DNA of 64,000 bases from Streptomyces cacaoi (GTDB lineage Bacteria > Actinomycetota > Actinomycetes > Streptomycetales > Streptomycetaceae). The translations under genes were made by a program, and so were the position numbers. Shown here piece after piece: positions 23,604 to 32,166 of this stretch. Position 1 is the stretch's first letter. Each line of letters opens with the position of its first letter. The stretch is from assembly GCF_006539165.1 (NCBI RefSeq), contig NZ_BJMM01000014.1:111013-175012 (forward strand), written 5' to 3'. Below the pieces are notes generated by a model. The model was not told where the DNA came from. It worked only from the letters and a program-made list of their open reading frames with translations, and searched no databases.

Positions 23604-25712
23604 TCAGGCGTTCTTGATGCGGTTGGTCAGCTCGGTGACCTGGTTGTAGATGGAGCGCCGCTCGGCCATCAGCGCACGGATCTTGCGGTCGGCGTGCATG
23701 ACGGTCGTGTGGTCGCGGCCGCCGAACTGCCCGCCGATCTTCGGCAGTGACAGATCCGTCAGCTCCCGGCACAGATACATCGCGATCTGCCGGGCCGTCA
23801 CCAGCACGCGGCTGCGGGACGAGCCGCACAGATCGTCCACCGTCAGACCGAAGTAGTCGGCCGTGGCCGCCATGATGTCCGGCGCGGTGATCTCCGGGGT
23901 GGCGTCCTCCCCGCCGGGGATGAGGTCCTTGAGCACGATCTCCGTCAGACCGAGGTCCACGGGCTGCCGGTTCAGGCTGGCGAAGGCCGTCACCCGGATC
24001 AGTGCGCCCTCCAGCTCGCGGATGTTGCGCGAGATCCGGGAGGCGATGAACTCCAGTACCTCCGGCGGAGCGTTGAGCTGCTCCTGCACCGCCTTCTTGC
24101 GCAGGATCGCGATCCGCGTCTCCAGCTCCGGGGGCTGCACATCGGTGATCAGGCCCCACTCGAAGCGGTTGCGCAGCCGGTCCTCCAGCGTCTCCAGCGC
24201 CTTGGGCGGCCGGTCGCTGGACAGCACGATCTGCTTGTTCGCGTTGTGCAGCGTGTTGAAGGTGTGGAAGAACTCCTCCTGCGTCGACTCCTTGTCCGCC
24301 AGGAACTGGACGTCGTCGACGAGCAGGATGTCCATGTCGCGGTAGCGCTTGCGGAACGCGTCCGCCTTGCCGTCGCGGATGGAGTTGATGAACTCGTTGG
24401 TGAACTCCTCCGAGCTGACGTACCGCACCCTGGTACCGGGGTAGAGGCTGCGTGCGTAGTGACCGATCGCGTGCAGCAGGTGCGTCTTGCCGAGCCCCGA
24501 CTCCCCGTAGATGAACAGGGGGTTGTACGCCTTCGCCGGCGCCTCGGCGACCGCGACCGCCGCGGCATGGGCGAAGCGGTTCGAGGCGCCGATCACGAAC
24601 GTGTCGAACAGGTACTTGGGGTTCAGCCGCGCCGTCGGCTCCCCGGGCCCGGTCGCCGGAGCGGGCTGCGCCGCCAGCGGGCCCGGGGCCCCACTGGGCG
24701 CGGGCAGCTGCTGGGAGGGCCCGTCGTAGGGCGCCCCGGCGGGACGCCCCTGCTGCGGCACGTGCGGACGCTGCTGCGGAGCCCGCCGCTGCTGCTCGTA
24801 GTGCTCGAACGACTGCTGTTCGTACCCGGACTGCTCATAGCCGGGCTGCTGCTGGCCCTGGTCGTACGGCTGCTGCTCGTAGCCGCGTTGCTGGCTCTCG
24901 TAGTGCTGGCCGTCGTAGTGCGGGGGCGAGTACGCCTCGCGGGGCTGCCAGGGGCCGGGCGCCTGGCCCGGTCCGGGCGGCGGGTGCCCCTGGCCCGGGG
25001 CGGGCGGAGCGGAGTAGTCCGTGTACTCGGCGTACTCGGCGTATCCCTGGTACTCGGGGTGCTCGGCGTACGCGGACGTCGAGCGGGAGGCGGGCAACTC
25101 CCGGGAGTCGTACTGCTCACGGGGTTCGTACTGCTCGTAGCCGCCCGGCTGCTGGCCCTGGCCCTGGTTCTGGCGCGGCTGCTGAGGGTGCGGGGGGCCG
25201 GAGTGCTGCCCCGGGCGGCCGCGCTGGTCGTACCCCTCGTACGGCTCCTGCTGTGCCCGCTGCTCGTAGCCCTCGTAGCCCTCGTAGCTCTCCCGGGGGC
25301 GCGGCGGCTGCGGCCGCTCCTGCTGCTCGCCGGGATGGCTGGAGCTGGTGGGACCCGCGGGGGCCGTGGGGCCCTGGTGGGGTGCCGGGGCGGAGGGGCC
25401 GGGTGCGGTCTGCGGTGGCACCGCCGGGGTGGGGGGCTCGGGTGTGGGGCCGGTCACGGTCACCGCGAGGCGGATCGGCTGCTGGCACTCGCGGCTGAGG
25501 GCCTCGCTGATCATCGGCGCGAGCCGGCCCTCCAGCACGCCCTTCGCGTACTCGTTGGGCACGCCCAGCAGCGCCGTGCCCGAGACGAGGACGAGGGGCT
25601 GGCAGTCCTGCAACCAGCGCTGGTCCTTGGCTTCCACTCCCTGGCCCTCGCTCAGGAGCTGTTCCAGCACCCGTGGCCACACTGCGGCAAGATCGGCAGG
25701 TAGGTCAGCCAC
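23604..25712 (-). CDS. dnaA: Chromosomal replication initiator DnaA
   Basis: DnaA binds DnaA boxes, opens oriC and recruits DnaB. At 702 residues it is long for the family. Domain I is residues 1-87. Domain II, about 88-360, is an enormous Pro/Gln/Tyr-rich linker with repeated YEQ and GYE units. The AAA+ domain III has Walker A GESGLGKT (403-410), Walker B ILLVDDVQFLADK and the box VII region SRNIRELEGALIRV. Domain IV ends with the DNA-binding signature GGRDHTTVMHADRKI. A long domain II is typical of Streptomyces DnaA; the Tyr/Gln-rich repeats suggest a flexible or self-associating region. The start is GTG 25712-25710. Its promoter region carries two facing DnaA boxes, consistent with autoregulation. 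Confidence 0.98.
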   Translation of the reverse strand: MADLPADLAAVWPRVLEQLLSEGQGVEAKDQRWLQDCQPLVLVSGTALLGVPNEYAKGVLEGRLAPMISEALSRECQQPIRLAVTVTGPTPEPPTPAVPPQTAPGPSAPAPHQGPTAPAGPTSSSHPGEQQERPQPPRPRESYEGYEGYEQRAQQEPYEGYDQRGRPGQHSGPPHPQQPRQNQGQGQQPGGYEQYEPREQYDSRELPASRSTSAYAEHPEYQGYAEYAEYTDYSAPPAPGQGHPPPGPGQAPGPWQPREAYSPPHYDGQHYESQQRGYEQQPYDQGQQQPGYEQSGYEQQSFEHYEQQRRAPQQRPHVPQQGRPAGAPYDGPSQQLPAPSGAPGPLAAQPAPATGPGEPTARLNPKYLFDTFVIGASNRFAHAAAVAVAEAPAKAYNPLFIYGESGLGKTHLLHAIGHYARSLYPGTRVRYVSSEEFTNEFINSIRDGKADAFRKRYRDMDILLVDDVQFLADKESTQEEFFHTFNTLHNANKQIVLSSDRPPKALETLEDRLRNRFEWGLITDVQPPELETRIAILRKKAVQEQLNAPPEVLEFIASRISRNIRELEGALIRVTAFASLNRQPVDLGLTEIVLKDLIPGGEDATPEITAPDIMAATADYFGLTVDDLCGSSRSRVLVTARQIAMYLCRELTDLSLPKIGGQFGGRDHTTVMHADRKIRALMAERRSIYNQVTELTNRIKNA

Positions 25713-26204
25713 GGGGCACGCTCTCTCACTCGCTGGTGAACGAATTCGTTCGAGGAGACCGCCGGCTCACACGAATGTGTGGTTCTGGGGGCGGTCGGGA
25801 AGGAAAGGAAGTTCGGCCACGGTAGTCACGCGGCCGTGCACCATTCAAGTCGTTGTCCACAGGCTGTGCACGAGTGCAGTAGCAGGGCAGGACAACCCCG
25901 GGGCAGCCCCGGACGACCCCGCCGCGGCGCGGTCCGGGCCGCCCGCTTCCGTGCGCTCGTCCCCGGTTTGACCGATGGCCTGGGCCGCGCGTACTGTGCT
26001 GAGGTCGAGTTGTCGACGGCTGCTGCCGCCTGCCTCCGATGGGCAAATCGGCCGGTCACCCGGCCATCAAGTGCCCGGTGATCGAGAAAGCGGTGCACAC
26101 TCGGGCGTTGCGAGCTACTCGTGGGCGCACGGTGACAGCCGGTCGACTCCCCACAGCCTGTCCCACGGTGAGCGCGGGACACGAAGTACCCATGGAGCCC
26201 CGGA
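25713..26204. promoter_or_regulatory. Divergent dnaA-rpmH promoter region
   Basis: 492 bp with promoters for dnaA (-) and rpmH (+). It contains the facing DnaA-box pair at 25853-25873. The remainder has no gene; the stretch before rpmH includes several short A/T-containing segments but no promoter that can be assigned with confidence. Confidence 0.7.
25853..25873. promoter_or_regulatory. Facing DnaA-box pair in the dnaA promoter region
   Basis: The consensus box TTGTCCACA (25853-25861, +) and the weaker TCGTGCACA (25865-25873, -) are 3 bp apart and point at each other. Two closely spaced opposite DnaA boxes in the dnaA promoter are known in Streptomyces, where they mediate autoregulation by DnaA. 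Confidence 0.85.
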
Positions 26205-26342
26205 GTGAGCAAGCGCACCTTCCAGCCGAACAACCGCCGCCGCGCGAAGACCCACGGCTTCCGGCTGCGCATGCGGACCCGCGCCGGCCGCGCGATCGTC
26301 GCGAACCGCCGCAGCAAGGGTCGCGCCCGCCTGTCGGCCTGA
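26205..26342 (+). CDS. rpmH: 50S ribosomal protein L34
   Basis: A 45-residue, strongly basic protein of the large ribosomal subunit. It begins MSKRTFQPNNRRRAKTHGFR and continues LRMRTRAGRAIVANRRSKGR, the full L34 pattern. The GTG start at 26205 is preceded by GGAG. The gene opens the conserved plus-strand block rpmH-rnpA-yidD-yidC-jag-rsmG. rnpA begins 24 bp after the stop, so co-transcription is likely. Confidence 0.98.
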   Translation: MSKRTFQPNNRRRAKTHGFRLRMRTRAGRAIVANRRSKGRARLSA

Positions 26343-26366
26343 GCAGCCTGACCACAGGTCCATGAC

Positions 26367-26795
26367 GTGCTGCCTACCGAGAACCGGCTGAGGCGGCGCG
26401 AGGACTTTGCGACCGCGGTACGCCGAGGACGCAGGGCCGGACGCCCGCTCCTCGTCGTCCATCTCCGCAGTCGAAGGGACCCGCACGCGTCGGGGGGAGA
26501 GGTTCCCCCTACGCGTGCGGGTTTCGTCGTGAGCAAGGCCGTGGGCAACGCGGTCGTCCGTAACCACGTGAAGCGTCGGCTGCGGCATCTTCTGCGCGAA
26601 CGTCTGAACCAGCTGCCCCCCGGTAGCCTGGTTGTCGTACGTGCGCTCCCCGGAGCGGGCGAAGCGGACCACGGTGAGCTGGCCCGTGATCTGGACGCCG
26701 CGCTGCGGAGGCTGCTCGGAGGGTCCCCCCGCTGTGCTGCCCCGGGGGAGGGCCCCCGGACCCCCGGCGGAGAACCGGGAGGGAGAGCTCAGTGA
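26367..26795 (+). CDS. rnpA: Ribonuclease P protein component
   Basis: RnpA is the protein subunit of RNase P and helps the catalytic RNA bind precursor tRNA. It is 142 residues long with the usual opening LPTENRLRRREDFATAVRRGRRAG and the RNA-binding RNR-type motif AVGNAVVRNHVKRRLRHLLRE. The C-terminal 25 residues are Pro/Gly/Arg-rich and longer than the family core. The start is GTG 26367. Its stop codon overlaps the yidD start as GTGA, indicating coupled translation. Confidence 0.96.
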   Translation: MLPTENRLRRREDFATAVRRGRRAGRPLLVVHLRSRRDPHASGGEVPPTRAGFVVSKAVGNAVVRNHVKRRLRHLLRERLNQLPPGSLVVVRALPGAGEADHGELARDLDAALRRLLGGSPRCAAPGEGPRTPGGEPGGRAQ

Positions 26796-27082
26796 AGTAC
26801 CCGCTGCTGTGGTTGATCAAGCTGTACCAGTGGACCATCAGCCCGATGCTCGGGCCGGTGTGCCGGTACTACCCGTCGTGCTCGCACTACGGGTACACGG
26901 CCATCCACCGGCACGGTGCCGTGAAGGGAACGGCCCTGACGGCCTGGCGCATTCTGCGCTGCAATCCGTGGTCGCCCGGTGGCGTCGACCATGTCCCCGC
27001 CCGGAAGCACCCGGTATGGCACCAGCGGATCCGCTCCCGCTGGCAGCAGCACCGGACCCCGTCCAACGCCCAAGGAGCCTGA
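26792..27082 (+). CDS. yidD: Membrane protein insertion efficiency factor YidD
   Basis: YidD is a small membrane-associated protein that helps YidC insert membrane proteins. The 96-residue product carries the family core LIKLYQWTISPMLGPVCRYYPSCSHYGYTAI, with conserved Cys residues in CRYYPSCS, and ILRCNPWSPGGVDHVP. An amphipathic N-terminal helix should lie on the inner face of the membrane. GTG 26792 overlaps the rnpA stop, and yidC begins 3 bp after this stop. Confidence 0.96.
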   Translation: MKYPLLWLIKLYQWTISPMLGPVCRYYPSCSHYGYTAIHRHGAVKGTALTAWRILRCNPWSPGGVDHVPARKHPVWHQRIRSRWQQHRTPSNAQGA

Positions 27083-27085
27083 TTC

Positions 27086-28285
27086 GTGGACACGATCCTG
27101 AGTCCTCTCTATACCGCTGTCTCCTGGATCATTGTCCAGTTCCATTCGCTGTTCAGCCTGGTCTTCGATGAGGACAGCGGTTGGGCCTGGGGTCTGTCCA
27201 TCTTCTTCCTGGTGGTGCTGATCCGGATCTGCCTGATCCCGCTCTTCGTGAAGCAGATCAAGTCGACCCGGAACATGCAGGCGCTCCAGCCGAAGATGAA
27301 GGCGATCCAGGAGCGCTACAAGAGCGACAAGCAGCGCCAGAGCGAAGAGATGATGAAGCTCTACAAGGAGACGGGCACCAACCCGCTCTCCAGCTGCCTG
27401 CCGATCCTGGCGCAGTCGCCCTTCTTCATCGCCCTCTTCCGGGTGCTCAGCCACATCGCGAGCAACAAGCCGGTGGGTGTGCTCAGCGCCGACCAGGTCG
27501 ACAGCGCGCGGAACGCGAAGATCTTCGGTGCCCCGATCGCGGCGAAGTTCATGGACAGCGCCGACAAGGTGCAGGAGCTGGCCGCTTCCCTCACCGATGT
27601 GCGCGTCGTCACCGTCATCATGATCGTGCTGATGTCGGCCTCGCAGTTCTACACGCAGCGCCAGCTGATGACGAAGAACGTCGACCTCACGGTGAAGACG
27701 CCGTTCATGCAGCAGCAGAAGATGCTGATGTACGTCTTCCCCATCATGTTCGCCGTCTTCGGCATCAACTTCCCCGTCGGTGTCCTCGTCTACTGGCTGA
27801 CCACCAACGTGTGGACGATGGGCCAGCAGATGTACGTGATCAAGCGGAACCCGACGCCCGGCTCGCGTGCCTACAAGGAGCGTCAGGAGAAGCTGCGTGC
27901 CCAGGGCAAGCTGAAGGAGGACCCGAAGGAGGTCGAGGCGCGCGAGGCCGCCGAGGCGGCCCGGGCCCGCCGTCAGCAGCCCAAGCGTCAGTCGAAGTCC
28001 CAGCGGCAGGGCGGTGGCCCGGTGGCCCAGGGCGCCAAGGCCCAGCAGTCCGCCGCGGACGAGACGGAGCCCGCGGACGAGACCTCGGCGGACGAGGCGA
28101 AGCCGAAGCAGTCCGGTGGCCCGCGTAAGCAGTCCGGCCAGAAGTCCGGCGGCCCGCAGAAGAGCGGCCAGAAGTCCGGTCAGAAGTCGGGCCAGCAGCG
28201 CTCCGGGCAGCAGAAGTCCGGCCAGAAGAAGTCCGGGCAGCAGCGCAAGGGCCCGCAGCGTCCCAAGCACCCCTCCAAGAAGTGA
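27086..28285 (+). CDS. yidC: Membrane protein insertase YidC
   Basis: YidC inserts and folds membrane proteins, alone or with SecYEG. The 399-residue protein is the Gram-positive/actinobacterial type: no large external domain, and five predicted spans. The core includes GLSIFFLVVLIRICLIPLFVKQIKSTRNMQALQPKM, with the conserved cavity Arg, and SCLPILAQSPFFIALFRVL. The C-terminal 130 residues are a basic tail with many QKSG/GQKSG repeats that probably binds the ribosome. No lipobox Cys is seen at the start. The start is GTG 27086; its stop overlaps a GTG of the jag frame. Confidence 0.96.
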   Translation: MDTILSPLYTAVSWIIVQFHSLFSLVFDEDSGWAWGLSIFFLVVLIRICLIPLFVKQIKSTRNMQALQPKMKAIQERYKSDKQRQSEEMMKLYKETGTNPLSSCLPILAQSPFFIALFRVLSHIASNKPVGVLSADQVDSARNAKIFGAPIAAKFMDSADKVQELAASLTDVRVVTVIMIVLMSASQFYTQRQLMTKNVDLTVKTPFMQQQKMLMYVFPIMFAVFGINFPVGVLVYWLTTNVWTMGQQMYVIKRNPTPGSRAYKERQEKLRAQGKLKEDPKEVEAREAAEAARARRQQPKRQSKSQRQGGGPVAQGAKAQQSAADETEPADETSADEAKPKQSGGPRKQSGQKSGGPQKSGQKSGQKSGQQRSGQQKSGQKKSGQQRKGPQRPKHPSKK

Positions 28286-28305
28286 GCACCGAAGGAGTCC
28301 CCGCC

Positions 28306-28809
28306 GTGACGGACACCACTGCCCCGGAAGAGGGCACCGATACGCTGACCCGCCTGGAACAGGAGGGCGAGATCGCGGCCGACTACCTCGAAGGACTTCT
28401 CGACATCGCCGACCTGGACGGCGACATCGACATGGACGTCGAGGCGGACCGCGCCGCGGTCTCGGTGATCAGCGAAGGCTCCTCGCGCGATCTGCAGAAG
28501 CTGATCGGCAAGGACGGTGAGGTCCTGGAGGCGCTCCAGGAGCTGACGCGTCTCGCGGTCCACCGGGAGACGGGCGACCGCAGCCGGCTGATGCTGGACA
28601 TCGGCGGGTTCCGGGCCCGGAAGCGCGCGGAGCTGGCGGAGCTGGGCGACAAGGCGGCGCAGGAGGCCCGGAGCACCGGTGAGCCGGTGAAGCTGCGGCC
28701 GATGACGCCGTTCGAGCGCAAGGTCGTGCACGACGCGGTCAAGGCCGCCGGGCTGCGCAGCGAGTCCGAGGGCGAGGAGCCGCAGCGCCGCGTGGTCGTT
28801 CTCCCGTGA
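28306..28809 (+). CDS. jag: Jag/KhpB-type RNA-binding protein
   Basis: A 167-residue RNA-binding protein with a KH-type domain (about residues 50-100: RAAVSVISEGSSRDLQKLIGKDGEVLEALQ) and a C-terminal R3H domain (PMTPFERKVVHDAV). It lacks the N-terminal Jag-N domain of Firmicutes homologues and has an acidic start instead (YLEGLLDIADLDGDIDMD). In other bacteria Jag/KhpB affects cell-wall growth and division through RNA binding. GTG 28306 with GAAGGAG 8 nt upstream is preferred. A GTG at 28282 overlapping the yidC stop would add 8 residues. Its stop overlaps rsmG as GTGA. Confidence 0.92.
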   Translation: MTDTTAPEEGTDTLTRLEQEGEIAADYLEGLLDIADLDGDIDMDVEADRAAVSVISEGSSRDLQKLIGKDGEVLEALQELTRLAVHRETGDRSRLMLDIGGFRARKRAELAELGDKAAQEARSTGEPVKLRPMTPFERKVVHDAVKAAGLRSESEGEEPQRRVVVLP

Positions 28810-29570
28810 CGTCACAGGAGCGGAGGCCGGAGGGGCAGGCGCAGCACGAGCTGCCGCCTGCCCCTCCGGCTGCGCGCAAGGCGTTCGGTGACAGCCTGCC
28901 GGCGGTGGAGCGGTACGCGGAGCTGCTGGCGGACGCGGGTGTGCGCCGCGGTCTGCTGGGCCCGCGGGAGGTGCCGCGGCTGTGGGAGCGGCACCTGCTG
29001 AACTGTGTCGTCCTCTCCGAGGCGGTGCCCGAGGACGTGACGGTCTGTGATGTGGGCTCGGGGGCCGGGCTGCCGGGTATCCCGCTGGCGCTGGTCCGCC
29101 CGGACTTGAAGATCACGCTGCTGGAGCCGCTGCTGCGGCGGACGACCTTCCTGGGGGAGGTCGTCGAGCTGCTGGGCCTGGACCATGTGACGGTGATGCG
29201 CGGCCGTGCCGAGGAGGTGCTGGGCGCTCTGCCGCCGGTGCATGTGGTGACGGCGCGCGCGGTGGCGCCGCTGGACCGGCTGGCCGGCTGGGGCGTTCCG
29301 CTGCTGCGGCCGTACGGCGAGATGGTGGCGCTCAAGGGCGACACCGCGCAGGAAGAGGTCAAGGGAGCCCGGGACGCGCTGCACAAGCTGGGGGTCGTGG
29401 AGACCACGGTGGAGCAGATCGGCCACGGCGTCGTCGACCCGCCCTCGACCATCGTGCGCGCTCGTGTGGGTGAGAGTCCGGGAGGCGTGCGGTTCGCCGC
29501 GCGGCGTGCCAAGGCGGCCAAGGCCGCCCGGCCCTCGGGGCGGAACAGGGGCGGGCGCAGGCGCCGGTGA
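28806..29570 (+). CDS. rsmG: 16S rRNA (guanine-N7) methyltransferase RsmG
   Basis: RsmG (formerly GidB) transfers a methyl group from S-adenosylmethionine to N7 of a guanosine in the 530 loop of 16S rRNA. The 254-residue protein has the SAM-binding motif VCDVGSGAGLPGIPLAL, the ITLLEPLLRRTTFL acidic loop and the VVTARAVAPLDRL motif. The C-terminus is a basic tail. Loss of this gene gives low-level streptomycin resistance and raises antibiotic production in Streptomyces. GTG 28806 overlaps the jag stop by 4 bp. Confidence 0.95.
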   Translation: MTSQERRPEGQAQHELPPAPPAARKAFGDSLPAVERYAELLADAGVRRGLLGPREVPRLWERHLLNCVVLSEAVPEDVTVCDVGSGAGLPGIPLALVRPDLKITLLEPLLRRTTFLGEVVELLGLDHVTVMRGRAEEVLGALPPVHVVTARAVAPLDRLAGWGVPLLRPYGEMVALKGDTAQEEVKGARDALHKLGVVETTVEQIGHGVVDPPSTIVRARVGESPGGVRFAARRAKAAKAARPSGRNRGGRRRR

Positions 29571-29839
29571 CGGTCACTCAGGTGCCGCACCGGAGGCCGG
29601 AGTTGTGCCGCTCGCCTACTCCATAAAAGCCCTTAAAACTACACATACGGAGTGTCGCTGCGTGCGTGGGCGGGTGCGTATGCATCGTGTTTCACGTGAA
29701 ACGCCGCTCACTCTTGCACGGAATCATCAGCAGGGGCCGCGCTGCTGCCGGTATGCGCGGCCTGACCGCACCCGAGCCCCGCGAGGACGTGGATTCATCC
29801 ACAACTGAGCGGGGCTCGCTGGTTCGCAGTACCGAAAGC
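29571..29839 (+). promoter_or_regulatory. parAB upstream region with parS
   Basis: A 269-bp leader. It holds an A/T-rich stretch near 29618-29652 (CCATAAAAGCCCTTAAAAC and following) that probably includes a promoter. It also holds a perfect parS at 29689-29702 and a DnaA-box-like TCATCCACA at 29795-29803. Whether translation of parA begins in this stretch is not certain. Confidence 0.6.
29689..29702. other. parS: parS site, perfect (upstream of parA)
   Basis: GTTTCACGTGAAAC, the perfect 14-bp palindrome bound by ParB. It lies in the leader of parAB, so ParB may also repress its own operon. Confidence 0.95.
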
Positions 29840-30961
29840 ATGGGAGGCTCTGCACATAGCGAGCCTGATGTTGAGGAGAGTGAACCGTTGCGGTCCGACG
29901 CCAACATCGCGGGACCGATGGCCGATCCGGTCCCCGGCCCCCGAACCGAATCAGGGGATGCCGGCACGGGCGGGGGCGCGCCCCGCGCCGACGTAGCACG
30001 TGAAATGCCGCCGCCCATGGACGACACGCCCATCGGCCGGGCCGCCCAGCAGGCGGTCGAGGCCATGCACCGCGCCGGCGAGGGGCTGCCCCGGCCCGCC
30101 GAGACGCGCGTGATGGTCGTCGCCAACCAGAAGGGCGGGGTGGGCAAGACCACGACGACGGTGAACCTCGCCGCCTCGCTGGCCCTGCACGGCTCCCGCG
30201 TCCTTGTCGTCGACCTGGACCCGCAGGGCAACGCCTCCACGGCGCTGGGAATCGACCACCACTCCGAGGTGCCCTCGATCTATGACGTCCTGGTGGAGAG
30301 CAGGCCGCTCTCCGAGGTCGTCCAGCCGGTGCCGGATGTGGAAGGGCTGTTCTGTGCGCCCGCGACCATCGATCTCGCCGGTGCGGAGATCGAGTTGGTC
30401 TCCCTGGTGGCGCGGGAGAGCCGTCTCCAGCGGGCGATCGAGGCGTACGACCAGCCGCTGGACTACATCCTCATCGACTGCCCCCCGTCGCTGGGGCTGC
30501 TGACGGTGAATGCGCTGGTCGCCGGAGCCGAGGTGCTCATCCCGATCCAGTGCGAGTACTACGCGCTGGAGGGCCTCGGCCAACTGCTGCGCAACGTCGA
30601 CCTCGTGCGGGGGCACCTCAACCCCAAGCTGCACATCTCGACGATCATCCTGACCATGTACGACGGCCGGACCCGGCTGGCCTCCCAGGTGGCCGAGGAG
30701 GTGCGCGGGCACTTCGGCAACGAGGTACTGCGCACGAACATCCCCCGCTCCGTGAGGATTTCCGAGGCGCCCAGTTACGGTCAGACCGTGCTCACCTATG
30801 ACCCCGGCTCCAGCGGCTCGCTGTCGTATCTGGAAGCCGCCCGAGAGATCGCTCTGCGGGACCCGCATGTGCAGGCCCAGCAGACTCAGCTTCACCAGCA
30901 ACAACCATCACAGCAGCAGCAGTTGCCGCAGCACAGCACCATGGCGGAGGGGACGCAGTGA
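29840..30961 (+). CDS. parA: Chromosome partitioning ATPase ParA
   Basis: ParA is a Walker-type ATPase that moves ParB-parS complexes and in Streptomyces polarises along aerial hyphae and at tips. The 373-residue reading has a variable acidic N-terminus and a deviant Walker A KGGVGKTT (98-105), followed by VDLDPQGNASTALG and IDCPPSLG. The C-terminal tail is Gln/His-rich. Start choice is difficult: ATG 29840 begins the conserved block ending in SEPDVEESEPLRSDANIAGPM. In-frame codons further up overlap the parS site and lack a ribosome site. Codons 52-56 (VAREM) lie over a degenerate parS. The stop overlaps the parB start as GTGA. Confidence 0.93.
   Translation: MGGSAHSEPDVEESEPLRSDANIAGPMADPVPGPRTESGDAGTGGGAPRADVAREMPPPMDDTPIGRAAQQAVEAMHRAGEGLPRPAETRVMVVANQKGGVGKTTTTVNLAASLALHGSRVLVVDLDPQGNASTALGIDHHSEVPSIYDVLVESRPLSEVVQPVPDVEGLFCAPATIDLAGAEIELVSLVARESRLQRAIEAYDQPLDYILIDCPPSLGLLTVNALVAGAEVLIPIQCEYYALEGLGQLLRNVDLVRGHLNPKLHISTIILTMYDGRTRLASQVAEEVRGHFGNEVLRTNIPRSVRISEAPSYGQTVLTYDPGSSGSLSYLEAAREIALRDPHVQAQQTQLHQQQPSQQQQLPQHSTMAEGTQ
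29993..30006. other. Degenerate (decayed) parS inside parA
   Basis: GTAGCACGTGAAAT keeps 11 of the 14 parS positions, including the CACGTG core. It encodes V-A-R-E-M in ParA; from memory, related Streptomyces ParA proteins have V-S-R-E-T here, which is exactly what an intact parS would encode. Confidence 0.6.
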
Positions 30962-32145
30962 GCGAACGGCGCAGGGGGCTCGGACGGGGGCTGGGGGCGC
31001 TGATCCCGGCCGCACCGACCGGAGCGGAGGCGGAGACCTCCGGAGCTTCCTCGAACCAGTCCCCGGAGACCAGCCCGGTCCCCGGCTCCACCTCACCCAC
31101 CGCCGTGCCCGTGCTGACCCCGGAGCGCAGCTCGCGGGGCATCGCGGCCGCCAAGGTCGCCGGCCTGTCCCCCCGTACCGAGCAGCCGAACGGGGTTTCA
31201 CGTGAAACGCCTCCGGCCGCCGCGGACGAGGTCCCAGAGGCCGGAGCCGAGGAGAGCGCGGCGGAGGCCGGCGTGGGCGGGGAGGTCGCGGGCGCGCACT
31301 TCGCCGAGGTGCCGCTGGAGGCCGTCTCGCCGAACCCGCGGCAGCCCCGTGAGGTCTTCGACGAGGACGCCCTCGCCGAACTGGTCACCTCCATCAAGGA
31401 GGTCGGCCTCCTCCAGCCCGTCGTCGTCCGGCAGACGGGGCCGGAGCGCTACGAGCTGATCATGGGCGAGCGCCGCCTGCGGGCCTGCAAGGACGCGGGC
31501 CTGGAGCGGATCCCCGCCATCGTGCGCGCGACCGAGGACGAGAAGCTGCTCCTTGACGCGCTGTTGGAGAACCTGCACCGGGCACAGCTGAACCCGCTCG
31601 AAGAGGCGGCGGCCTACGACCAGTTGCTGAAGGACTTCAACTGCACCCACGACCAGCTCGCCGACCGGATCGGCCGGTCGCGTCCCCAGGTGTCCAACAC
31701 CCTGCGGCTGCTGCGGCTCTCCCCCGCGGTGCAGCGGCGGGTGGCGGCCGGGGTGCTGTCCGCGGGGCACGCGCGGGCGCTGCTGTCGGTGGAGGACGCC
31801 GACGAGCAGGACCGGCTGGCGCACCGGATCGTCGCGGAGGGGCTCTCGGTGCGGGCGGTCGAGGAGATCGTCACGCTGATGGGAGACAAGCCCAAGAAGG
31901 GACCCAAGCCGCGGCCACGGGCCGGCACCCGGGTCTCGCCGGCGCTCGATCATCTGGCCGGGCGGCTGTCGGACCGGTTCGAGACGCGGGTGAAGGTCGA
32001 CCTCGGGCAGAAGAAGGGGAAGATCGTCGTCGAGTTCGCCTCCATGGAGGATCTGGAGCGGATTCTCGGCCAGTTCGCTCCGGGTGAGGGGCCGGTGCTC
32101 CAGCAGCAGCTCGCGGACGGGGATGCCGCGGAGCAGGAGGAGTAG
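30958..32145 (+). CDS. parB: Chromosome partitioning protein ParB
   Basis: ParB binds parS, spreads along DNA as a CTP-dependent clamp and organises the origin for ParA-driven segregation. The 395-residue protein starts with the ParA-contact motif RRRGLGRGLGALIP. The CTP-binding N-domain includes PNPRQPREVFDEDALAEL, the GERRLRA motif and ENLHRAQLNPLEEA. The HTH is in DQLADRIGRSRPQVSNTLRLLRL and the C-terminal domain dimerises the protein. Residues 80-84 (VSRET) are encoded by a perfect parS. GTG 30958 overlaps the parA stop by 4 bp. Confidence 0.97.
   Translation: MSERRRGLGRGLGALIPAAPTGAEAETSGASSNQSPETSPVPGSTSPTAVPVLTPERSSRGIAAAKVAGLSPRTEQPNGVSRETPPAAADEVPEAGAEESAAEAGVGGEVAGAHFAEVPLEAVSPNPRQPREVFDEDALAELVTSIKEVGLLQPVVVRQTGPERYELIMGERRLRACKDAGLERIPAIVRATEDEKLLLDALLENLHRAQLNPLEEAAAYDQLLKDFNCTHDQLADRIGRSRPQVSNTLRLLRLSPAVQRRVAAGVLSAGHARALLSVEDADEQDRLAHRIVAEGLSVRAVEEIVTLMGDKPKKGPKPRPRAGTRVSPALDHLAGRLSDRFETRVKVDLGQKKGKIVVEFASMEDLERILGQFAPGEGPVLQQQLADGDAAEQEE
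31195..31208. other. parS: parS site, perfect (inside parB)
   Basis: GTTTCACGTGAAAC within the disordered N-terminal linker of parB, read as V-S-R-E-T. Such coding parS sites in parB are common in Streptomyces. Confidence 0.95.
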
Positions 32146-32166
32146 CCGACCGAAAGCCGCCGACGT

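Noticed and set aside
26561..26574. TAACCACGTGAAGC in rnpA as a parS
   Set aside because: Only about 9 of 14 positions match; the sequence encodes the conserved RnpA RNA-binding motif.
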